From positions 248,001 to 312,000 of the forward strand of contig SFDQ01000002.1 in the NCBI GenBank assembly GCA_004558145.1: DNA of 64,000 nt. The letters are read 5' to 3'. The DNA is from Oscillospiraceae bacterium (GTDB taxonomy: Bacteria > Bacillota_A > Clostridia > Oscillospirales > Ruminococcaceae). Shown piece after piece: positions 58,488 to 64,000 of this stretch (the first letter of the stretch is position 1; every line of letters begins with the position of its first letter). The position numbers and the translations under genes were made by a program. Under the pieces are notes generated by a model that saw only the letters and a program-made list of their open reading frames with translations, was not told where the DNA came from and ran no database searches.

Positions 58488-59332
58488 CAGCCCTGCGCCT
58501 CCCCGCCGTTGGTGGCAGCCTTCTTCGCTTTCGCCGCCTTCAGCCATGGCAGCACCAGGCAGAACACCCCCAGCGCCGCCAGCAGGATGGGCAGGCCCCA
58601 GGCCAGCAGCGGCCAGACGAACGCCGCCTCAAGGTTTTTGGTGCAGGAGACGGGCACTGCCGCCGCCATGCCCACCGCAAAGCCGGCAAAGATGCGGTCG
58701 ATGAAGCCGCGGTTCACCGTGCGCAGGGCCTTTTTGGCCAGCAGCAGGTTGAGCAGGGTGATGAGCAGGCCCCGCTGGCGGGCGATCTGGCCGCCGATGC
58801 TCAAAAACAGCGCCACGCAGACCATGCTGTTCACGGCGCTGCCGTCGCCGGTGAGGAAGGGATAGGCCGCCAGCGCCGCCGCGCCGCCCAAAAGCCCCGC
58901 CGCCAGCATGCGGGGAGAGCGGTCCTTCCAGAGCAGTTTGAGGTTGGAATACTGAGGGATGCGGCCAAACAGCTGGGCCTTGGTCTGGGCCTTCAGCTCG
59001 TCCTTCACATTGTCGCGGCGGCGGCCGTCCCACTTGCGGCGCATCAGCAGCCCGCGGAACAGACTGTTGAAGCAGATCAGCAGGATGGCCTTGCCGATGG
59101 CGCCGCCCAGCGCGCTGCCCTCCATGCCGGCCAGCGCGCCGGTGAGAAAGTTCAGCGGCCACAGAATGGCCCACTGGATGCCCGCCGCCCGCAGCCAGCT
59201 GAGCGCCAGCCACAGCACCGCCATGACGGCCGTGGGCGCAAGGCTGGACTTGAGGGTCTCCAGCATCGTTCTCCAGAATCCCGGTTTTTTCTTCGGCTGC
59301 GGCAGGGCTGCCGCGTTCAAGGTCTCTTCCAT
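58487..59332 (-). CDS. Multi-pass membrane protein, first gene of the paralogue operon
   Basis: A 281-residue protein with about seven hydrophobic segments (for example TAVMAVLWLALSWL, AILLICFNSLF, LLITLLNLLLA) and a cytoplasmic-type basic loop (RRKWDGRRRDNVKDELKAQTKAQ). No known family recognised. It is translationally coupled to paralogue 2, so it may form a membrane complex with the two secreted partners or assist their export. ATG 59332 has AAGGA upstream; a frame to 59362 has no better site. Confidence 0.72.
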   Translation of the reverse strand: MEETLNAAALPQPKKKPGFWRTMLETLKSSLAPTAVMAVLWLALSWLRAAGIQWAILWPLNFLTGALAGMEGSALGGAIGKAILLICFNSLFRGLLMRRKWDGRRRDNVKDELKAQTKAQLFGRIPQYSNLKLLWKDRSPRMLAAGLLGGAAALAAYPFLTGDGSAVNSMVCVALFLSIGGQIARQRGLLITLLNLLLAKKALRTVNRGFIDRIFAGFAVGMAAAVPVSCTKNLEAAFVWPLLAWGLPILLAALGVFCLVLPWLKAAKAKKAATNGGEAQG

Positions 59333-59393
59333 GTTCCTTCCCCTTTTCCCTTTTTTCCGCAAAAAAATTCGGCTTTCGCCTGCATTTTATCCC

Positions 59394-59422
59394 ATTATAA
59401 TACAGGCTTTTCCCTTTGGAAA
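59394..59422 (-). promoter_or_regulatory. Promoter of the three-gene unknown operon
   Basis: Minus strand -35 TTTCCA (59417-59422), 17 bases, TATAAT (59394-59399). Confidence 0.6.
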
Positions 59423-59433
59423 GCCCTCACCGG

Positions 59434-59467
59434 CAAAAAAAGCCGCCGTCCTTTAAGGGACGGCGGC
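59434..59467 (-). terminator. Terminator after the second CNNM gene
   Basis: GCCGCCGTCC (59442-59451) with GGACGGCGGC (59458-59467), followed on the minus strand by eight T. Confidence 0.88.
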
Positions 59468-59473
59468 GCATGC

Positions 59474-60799
59474 TCATTCTTCCTGTTGGGGCGCGGCGGG
59501 CACGGGCCGCACCAGCGCGGTCTTGACCTGATGGGAGCGGAACTCCGCCTCCCGTATCTCCAGCCCCGCCGTGTTCACCTCGGCGGCGGCGCCGTCCGGC
59601 GGGATGGAGCCCAGGGCGCTGAGCACCAGCCCGTTGAAGGTGTCGAACTCATCGCAGGGCAGCGGCATGTCCAGCGCGGCGGCCACCTCAGTGAGGGGCG
59701 CGTCGCCCCGCACCCGCCAGATGCCGGGGCTCACCTGCTGCACCGGGGCGGCCTCCTCGCCGCCGTCGCCGTCCAGCTCGCCCACCAGCTGTTCCAGCAG
59801 GTCGTTCATGGTCACGATGCCCTCAAAGCCGCCGTATTCGTCCAGCACCACGGCCATGGGCTCGCCGGTGCGCTTCATGTTGCGGAACAGCACGTCCGCA
59901 CGCACGCACTCCGGCACGAAATACGCCGGGCGCACCGCCTTTTCCATCACGGCGGCGCGGTTTTTGTCCTCCAGGCACAGGTAGTCCCGCACGTCCAGCA
60001 CGCCCACCACGTTGTCGGCACTGCCCTCGCACACGGGATAGCGGGAATGGCGGCCGGCGCGGATGGTGCGCTCCCATTCCGCCTGCCCGTCCTCCGTCCA
60101 GAGCAGCTGCACCTCGGTGCGGTGGGTGGCAATCTCGCCGGCGGTGCGGTCGTCGAACTCGAACACGTTCTGGATGAACTCCTTTTCGGTGCGGTCGATG
60201 ACGCCCTTTTCGCTGCCCGCGTCCACCATCATGCGGATCTCCTCCTCGCTGACGGTCTCCTCGTCGGCATTGGGGTCCACCCCCAGCAGGCGCAGCACGC
60301 CGTTGGTGGAGGCGGTGAGCAGCCAGACGATGGGGGCGAAGGCCCGTGCGATGGTGCACAGCAGGGCGGACATGCCCAGGGCCAGGGGCTCGGCCTTGCG
60401 CATGGCCAGCCGCTTGGGCACCAGCTCGCCAAAGACCAGCGTGAAGTAGGAGAGCACCAGCGTGATGAGCACCACGGCCACCGCGTCCAGGGTGGCGGCG
60501 GGCACCGGCACGCCCAGGCTCAGAAGCCAGCTCACCAGCCCGTCGGAGAAGTTTTCGGCCGCGAAGGCGCTGCCCAGAAAGCCGGACAGGGTGATGGCCA
60601 CCTGGATGGTGGCCAGGAAGCGGGCAGGCTGGCTGGTGAGGCGGGCAAGGCGGGCGGCCCGCTTGTCGCCGGAGGCGGCCAGCCGCGCCAGCCGGGTGTC
60701 GTTCATGGAAATGACGGCGATCTCGGCGCAGGCGAACACAGCGTTGAGGCCGATGAGGGCCGCCTGCAGCAAAAGCATGAGAGCAAGGGAATTTTTCAA
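59474..60799 (-). CDS. CNNM/CorC-family transporter (hemolysin family), second copy
   Basis: A 441-residue protein. CNNM membrane domain at residues 1-185 (NAVFACAEIAVISMNDTRLARLA, LVFGELVPKRLAMRKAEPLA), then paired CBS domains (HRTEVQLLWTEDGQAEW; MAVVLDEYGGFEGIVTMNDLLEQLVGELDGD), and a CorC_HlyC tail (about 345-430). Only distantly similar to the copy at 17339. The start is TTG with AAGGAGG nine bases upstream. It is preceded by an unusually long leader (see 60800-60995). Confidence 0.9.
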   Translation of the reverse strand: MKNSLALMLLLQAALIGLNAVFACAEIAVISMNDTRLARLAASGDKRAARLARLTSQPARFLATIQVAITLSGFLGSAFAAENFSDGLVSWLLSLGVPVPAATLDAVAVVLITLVLSYFTLVFGELVPKRLAMRKAEPLALGMSALLCTIARAFAPIVWLLTASTNGVLRLLGVDPNADEETVSEEEIRMMVDAGSEKGVIDRTEKEFIQNVFEFDDRTAGEIATHRTEVQLLWTEDGQAEWERTIRAGRHSRYPVCEGSADNVVGVLDVRDYLCLEDKNRAAVMEKAVRPAYFVPECVRADVLFRNMKRTGEPMAVVLDEYGGFEGIVTMNDLLEQLVGELDGDGGEEAAPVQQVSPGIWRVRGDAPLTEVAAALDMPLPCDEFDTFNGLVLSALGSIPPDGAAAEVNTAGLEIREAEFRSHQVKTALVRPVPAAPQQEE

Positions 60800-60995
60800 A
60801 GCAACGTTCCTCCTTGAGAACTGAAAACACTGTTTTTAAACGCAAACGGACACAGCCCGGCGCCTACTCTCGCAGGCACAGGCTATGTCCGATAAAACTG
60901 CATATGTGCGGTAAAGGAGGGTTTTCTCCGCCGTTACTGTCGCCGTCGTCCATGGCTTTGCGCGTCACGCTTCCCTTTCGTATGATTTGCGAAAC

Positions 60996-61025
60996 AGCAT
61001 AGCATATCCCCCCGCCCCTTGTCAA
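60996..61025 (-). promoter_or_regulatory. Promoter of the second CNNM gene
   Basis: Minus strand -35 TTGACA (61020-61025, perfect), 18 bases, -10 TATGCT (60996-61001). Confidence 0.65.
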
Positions 61026-61057
61026 GAAAGGGACGGGGCATGAAACCAAAAGCCGCC

Positions 61058-61287
61058 GCAAGCGATACGCCGCCCCACATGGCCGCCCATCGGGCGGCGG
61101 GGCCCCCGCGAAAATTTGCGCAAGCAAAGTTTCGTGGGGAAACGAGGAGCAGCAGAGTGAGCGCGCGGTGAGCTTTTTGTGAAACAAAAAAGCTCGTCGC
61201 AAGCGATACGTAGTCCCCGGATGGCCGCCCACCGGGCGGCCGGGGCCCCCACGGAAATTTGCGAAGCAAAGTTTCGTGGGGAGAAGG
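61058..61287. repeat. Dispersed tRNA-linked repeat, tandem copies B and C
   Basis: A unit of about 141 bases: GCAAGCGATACG recurs at 61058 and 61199, each followed by GGCCGCCCA-CGGGCGGC and the palindrome around AAATTTGCG...GCAAAGTTTCGTGGGG. The second unit is cut short after the palindrome. Strongly similar to copy A at 47277-47379. Confidence 0.8.
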
Positions 61288-61308
61288 AGGAATGACGGAG
61301 CGGTATGA

Positions 61309-61337
61309 GAAAAGCCCAGCCTTTCGGCTGGGCTTTT
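61309..61337 (-). terminator. Terminator of tRNA-Thr
   Basis: AAAGCCCAGCC (61311-61321) with GGCTGGGCTTT (61326-61336), T-rich on both strands; 28 bases after the tRNA CCA end on the minus strand. Confidence 0.75.
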
Positions 61338-61363
61338 TGAACGGAGCGCAGTCCATTCCGACG

Positions 61364-61439
61364 TGGAGCCGGCAGACGGATTCGAACCCCCGACCTGCTG
61401 ATTACAAATCAGCTGCACTACCAGCTGTGCTATGCCGGC
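61364..61439 (-). tRNA. tRNA-Thr (TGT anticodon)
   Basis: Acceptor GCCGGCA pairs TGCCGGC, the D stem is GCAC/GTGC, and the anticodon arm GCTGA-TTTGTAA-TCAGC carries TGT. The discriminator is T, CCA is encoded, and the length is 76 bases. The T stem (GGGGG with CCGTC) has one G-G mismatch and one G-T pair, which is unusual. Confidence 0.93.
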
Positions 61440-61471
61440 CCAAAACGGCGCTTTGAAAGCGCCGTAAGCAC

Positions 61472-61500
61472 ATTATAACAAAACTTGCCCTGCGGGGCAA
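61472..61500 (-). promoter_or_regulatory. Promoter of tRNA-Thr
   Basis: Minus strand -35 TTGCCC (61495-61500), 17 bases, TATAAT (61472-61477). The -35 lies within the rsmA terminator stem. Confidence 0.68.
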
Positions 61501-61502
61501 GG
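61479..61502 (-). terminator. Terminator after rsmA
   Basis: CTTGCCC (61484-61490) pairs GGGCAAG (61495-61501), followed by TTTTGTTA on the minus strand. Confidence 0.65.
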
Positions 61503-61521
61503 GCTTTTTGGCCCGCCCCGC

Positions 61522-62385
61522 TCAGGCTTCGGCGGCGGCCAGCTGCCGCTGCAGGCGGCTGAAATCCTCCAGGGTCAGCTGCTCCGGCCGGGCCGTGGCC
61601 GGCAGGCCCGCCGCCTCCAGCGCCGACATCACCGCGGCCTTGGGGATGCCCAGCGCGCCGCTGACCGAGTTGGCCGCGGTTTTGCGCCGCTGGCTGAAGG
61701 CCGCCCGGATGAGCCGGAAAAAGCCCGCTTCGTCCGCCGTTTCCACCGCGGGGCTCTGGCGCACTTCCAGCTGGATCACCGCGCTGGTGACCTTGGGCGG
61801 CGGATAGAAGCTGCCCGGCTGCACGCTGAACAGAAGGCGCGGCTTTGCGTAGTAGGCCACCGCGTAGCTGATGGCCCCCGCCTCCCGGCTGCCCGGGGCG
61901 GCGGTGATGCGCTGGGCCGCCTCCTTCTGCACCATCACCGTGATGTGGCGGATGGGCAGCTTTTCCTCCAGCAGGCGCATCAGGATGGGGCTGGTGATGT
62001 AGTAGGGCAGGTTGGCGCACACCGCCACCGGCATGCCGGGGAATTTCTCTTGGATGAGGGCCGCAATGTCTACTTTCAGTATATCCTGAAGCACAATTTC
62101 CACATTGTCAAATTCCGCCAGCGTTTCCTCCAGCAGAGGGGGCAGGCGCTTGTCCACCTCCACCGCCACCACCTTTTTGGCCCGCAGGGCCAGCTCCTTG
62201 GTGAGCACGCCGATGCCGGGGCCGATCTCCAGCACGCCCCAGTTTTCGTCGATGCCGGCGGCCTCCACGATCTTGGGGCAGACGCCGGGATTGACGATGA
62301 AGTTCTGGCCAAAGCCCTTGGAGAGGGCAAAGTCATGCCGCGCGCACAGGTCGCGGATGGTGGAAAGGTCGGTGAGGTTGGGCAT
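61522..62385 (-). CDS. rsmA: 16S rRNA dimethyladenosine transferase
   Basis: A 287-residue methyltransferase that dimethylates two adjacent adenines in helix 45 of 16S rRNA using S-adenosylmethionine. LSKGFGQNFIVNPGV is the N-terminal KsgA signature, VLEIGPGIGVLTKEL the SAM site, NLPYYITSPILM the catalytic NLPY motif, and AFSQRRKTAANS the C-terminal RNA-binding part. The start is an ATG, 15-20 bases after a weak AAAGG. Confidence 0.96.
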   Translation of the reverse strand: MPNLTDLSTIRDLCARHDFALSKGFGQNFIVNPGVCPKIVEAAGIDENWGVLEIGPGIGVLTKELALRAKKVVAVEVDKRLPPLLEETLAEFDNVEIVLQDILKVDIAALIQEKFPGMPVAVCANLPYYITSPILMRLLEEKLPIRHITVMVQKEAAQRITAAPGSREAGAISYAVAYYAKPRLLFSVQPGSFYPPPKVTSAVIQLEVRQSPAVETADEAGFFRLIRAAFSQRRKTAANSVSGALGIPKAAVMSALEAAGLPATARPEQLTLEDFSRLQRQLAAAEA

Positions 62386-62402
62386 AAAAAGCCTGCCTTT
62401 CT

Positions 62403-62444
62403 GAAAAAATCAGGGCAGCGCCCCGCGGGCGGGTCGCTGCCCTG
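62403..62444 (-). terminator. Terminator after the S41 protease gene
   Basis: CAGGGCAGCG (62411-62420) with CGCTGCCCTG (62435-62444), then six T on the minus strand. Confidence 0.88.
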
Positions 62445-62452
62445 TAAAATGC

Positions 62453-63760
62453 TTACTCCTCGCCGGTGGAGGCGGAGGAAGAGGTGTCCTCAGCGGCGCT
62501 GTCCGCCGAGGAGGCGGAGGCGCTGTCCGACGCGGTGGAGGAAGAGCTCTCGCCGCTGTCGGTGGAGGAGCCGGTGAGCAGCTTGGCCGCAGCCAGCGCA
62601 CGGCTCACCTGGGGATCGCTCTCCAGCGGCGCGCCGCTCTCGGTGTTGCTGGAGGGGGCCACCTCGATGTCCACGGCAAGGCCGGTGCCGTCAAAGCTCT
62701 CGCCGTTGGCGGTGATCATCTTGGCCACCGTGATGACCACGGCGCTGCCGTCGCTCATGCGGTGGGGCTCCGCCTGGATGGTGCCCTTGCCGTAGGTCTT
62801 CTGGCCCACCAGCTGGGCGCCGGAGAACTGGCGCAGGCTCTCGGCAAACAGCTCGGCGCTGCTGGCCGTTTCGCCGTCCACCAGCACCACCATGGGCAGG
62901 TCCACGCTGGAGTCGTCGCTCTCGCCCAGCAGGGTGCGCTCGCCGGTCTTGTACTCGGCCCAGACGATGTCGCCGCCGGGCACCAGCAGGTCGATGCAGT
63001 CCACAGCGGAGCTGAGCAGGCCGCCGGCGTTGCCGCGCACGTCGAACACCAGCGCGACGGCGCCCTGGCCGGTGAGGTCGTTCACCGCCTTGCTGAACTG
63101 GGTGATGGTGGTGGAATCGAACTGGGTGATCTTGATGTAGCCGATGGAGTCCTCCATCATCTGGTACTCCACGCTGGGAATGACGTACTTGCTGCGGATG
63201 ACGGTGTACTCCGAGGTCTCGGAGTCGGGCGACATGTAGCTCAGGGCCACCTGGGTGCCGCTCTCGCCCTGCAGACGGGTGAGCACGTTCTCGCGGGTGA
63301 GGTTCTTCACGTCCGCGCCGTCGATGGCGGTGATGAAGCCGCCCACCTGCAGGCCCAGCTCCTCGGCGGGGCTGCCGGCGTAGACCTGGGTGATGCGGGC
63401 ATAGCCGGAGGTGTCCTTCACCACGTCCACGCCCACGCCCACGATGTTGCCGCTCTGCACTTCCAGCAGTTCGGTGTACTGTTTGGCGGTGTAGTAGGTG
63501 GCGTTGCGGTCACCGGTGCCCAGGACATAGCCGTAGCTGATCATGTCGAAGAGGGTGGAATCCTGGATGTCGCCATAGTAATTGGCGCGCACGTATTTGT
63601 CCAGCTCGGCCAGCTTGGAGTACATGCTCTCCTTCTCCTGCACCGAGGGGATGGTCTGATCGAAGATCTGCCGCGCCAGGATCATGGTCACCGAGAAGGT
63701 GACGGTCATGGCGATGATGGCGATGGTAAGCGCCAGACTGACGCTGATTTTTTTGTTCAT
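62453..63760 (-). CDS. S41 family C-terminal processing protease
   Basis: A 435-residue exported protease anchored by one N-terminal helix (ISVSLALTIAIIAMTVTFSVTM). A PDZ domain (about 105-195; ITQVYAGSPAEELGLQVGGFITAIDG) precedes the tail-specific protease domain: VFDVRGNAGGLLSSAVD, catalytic Ser in DGETASSAELFAESL, catalytic Lys in GQKTYGKGTIQ. A Ser/Ala/Asp/Glu-rich tail of about 50 residues follows. ATG has AAGGAG eight bases upstream. It likely trims or activates cell-wall proteins with the neighbouring M23 endopeptidase. Confidence 0.94.
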   Translation of the reverse strand: MNKKISVSLALTIAIIAMTVTFSVTMILARQIFDQTIPSVQEKESMYSKLAELDKYVRANYYGDIQDSTLFDMISYGYVLGTGDRNATYYTAKQYTELLEVQSGNIVGVGVDVVKDTSGYARITQVYAGSPAEELGLQVGGFITAIDGADVKNLTRENVLTRLQGESGTQVALSYMSPDSETSEYTVIRSKYVIPSVEYQMMEDSIGYIKITQFDSTTITQFSKAVNDLTGQGAVALVFDVRGNAGGLLSSAVDCIDLLVPGGDIVWAEYKTGERTLLGESDDSSVDLPMVVLVDGETASSAELFAESLRQFSGAQLVGQKTYGKGTIQAEPHRMSDGSAVVITVAKMITANGESFDGTGLAVDIEVAPSSNTESGAPLESDPQVSRALAAAKLLTGSSTDSGESSSSTASDSASASSADSAAEDTSSSASTGEE

Positions 63761-63776
63761 GGGCTCTCCTTCCGGG

Positions 63777-63881
63777 TCAGAAGCCGTACGCCAGCTGGAG
63801 GATGACAGTGCTGAGCACGGAAACGGTCATCAGCGCCGCAATCACCAGACAGACGATGCGCACGAAGGGCTTGTGATTCAT
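63777..63881 (-). CDS. Small membrane protein, 34 residues
   Basis: Begins MNHKPFVRIVCLVIAALMTV and continues as a single helix to QLAYGF. GGAGGGAGG precedes the ATG at good spacing. It lies between the M23 endopeptidase and S41 protease genes in the same direction, with 16- and 20-base gaps, so it is part of their operon. Too short for family assignment. Confidence 0.65.
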   Translation of the reverse strand: MNHKPFVRIVCLVIAALMTVSVLSTVILQLAYGF

Positions 63882-63901
63882 GGGGTTCTTCCTCCCTCCC
63901 G

Positions 63902-64000
63902 TCACGGGGGACTGATGTAGTTGCGGGGGTTCTGGCGCACGCCGTTGACGCGCACCTCAAAGTGCAGATGGTTGCCGCTGGAGTTGCCGGTGGAACCCAC
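63902..64000 (-). CDS. M23 family peptidoglycan endopeptidase, 3' part only
   Basis: The last 32 codons: VGSTGNSSGNHLHFEVRVNG and a C-terminal RQNPRNYISPP. GNHLHFEV contains the conserved HxH zinc ligands of LytM/M23 endopeptidases, which cut peptide cross-bridges in the wall. The rest lies beyond the window. Followed by the 34-residue and S41 genes, resembling FtsEX-linked wall-hydrolase operons. Confidence 0.88.
   Translation of the reverse strand: MGSTGNSSGNHLHFEVRVNGVRQNPRNYISPP

Larger units (their letters stand above)
60800..61363. other. 564-base gene-free region: structured leader and repeats
   Basis: No gene supported. From right to left on the minus strand: tRNA-Thr terminator, 1.7 copies of a 141-base repeat, a promoter at 60996-61025, and a leader of about 190 bases with a stable hairpin at 60848-60893 (CGGACATAGCC with GGCTGTGTCCG) containing CCTGCGAGAGTAGG, a string also seen near the 3' end of 5S rRNA. 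Confidence 0.6.

Noticed and set aside
60848..60893. 5S rRNA gene
   Set aside because: Only a short 3'-like string is present; the 5' half and the overall 5S fold are absent, and the outer stem is unrelated.
60955..60967. Possible class I c-di-GMP riboswitch core (GACGCGCAAAGCC on the minus strand)
   Set aside because: The string resembles GACGCAAAGCC but has two extra bases, and the partner GGGCAAACC and tetraloop-receptor elements are missing.

Overview
The window is GC-rich with strong codon bias, AGGAGG-type ribosome sites, TTGACA/TATAAT-like promoters and clostridial operons: Rnf in the order C-D-G-E-A-B, a three-subunit [FeFe] hydrogenase, CotH with a VTC-type polyphosphate polymerase, and ammonia-dependent asparagine synthetase. 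I infer a strictly anaerobic gut Firmicute of the Oscillospiraceae/Ruminococcaceae (Faecalibacterium, Gemmiger, Subdoligranulum or Fournierella relatives). The species cannot be fixed from sequence alone. I see no transposase, phage gene or CRISPR array.

Layout. 0-13 kb is cell-surface biology: a glycosyltransferase with its DUF2304 partner, two CotH-like kinases flanking a VTC polymerase and a DUF4956 membrane protein, a GT-C/GT2 pair, a SEDS polymerase, and an MBOAT acyltransferase with an AlgX-like partner. 13-20 kb is housekeeping: tsaE-tsaB, rpiB, upp, a low-complexity membrane protein, an HPr-like protein, a CNNM transporter and asnA. 19.7-28.1 kb is a divergent hydrogen-metabolism locus. 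Leftward run DRTGG, an anti-sigma-like ATPase, a sensory-type [FeFe] hydrogenase homologue, DRTGG and PHP. Rightward run the NuoE-like, ATPase, thioredoxin-like ferredoxin, NuoF-like and catalytic hydrogenase subunits. 28-35 kb holds a LysR regulator, an enolase-superfamily/permease pair, an orphan MsmX-type ATPase divergent from an AraC regulator, and nagB.

35-40 kb is a cobalamin-riboswitch operon: B12 ABC importer, a probable corrinoid adenosyltransferase, a CobQ-like protein that lacks its glutaminase domain, and a DUF71/Dph6-type ATP pyrophosphatase. This is the most interesting unit in the window. 40-46 kb has two DUF5107/TPR proteins divergent from an AraC regulator. 46.3-47.6 kb is a lower-GC patch with a YjbR protein, tRNA-Tyr, a duplicated tRNA 3' end and a tRNA-linked dispersed repeat. 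47.7-54.8 kb holds citrate synthase and the Rnf complex. 55-59.4 kb encodes two secreted paralogues and a membrane partner of unknown function. 59.4-64 kb has a second CNNM protein with a long leader, tRNA-Thr, rsmA, and an S41 protease/small membrane protein/M23 endopeptidase unit.

Together, Rnf and the hydrogenase connect ferredoxin, NADH and H2. The B12 operon supplies corrinoid cofactor, and the first 13 kb builds and decorates the envelope.
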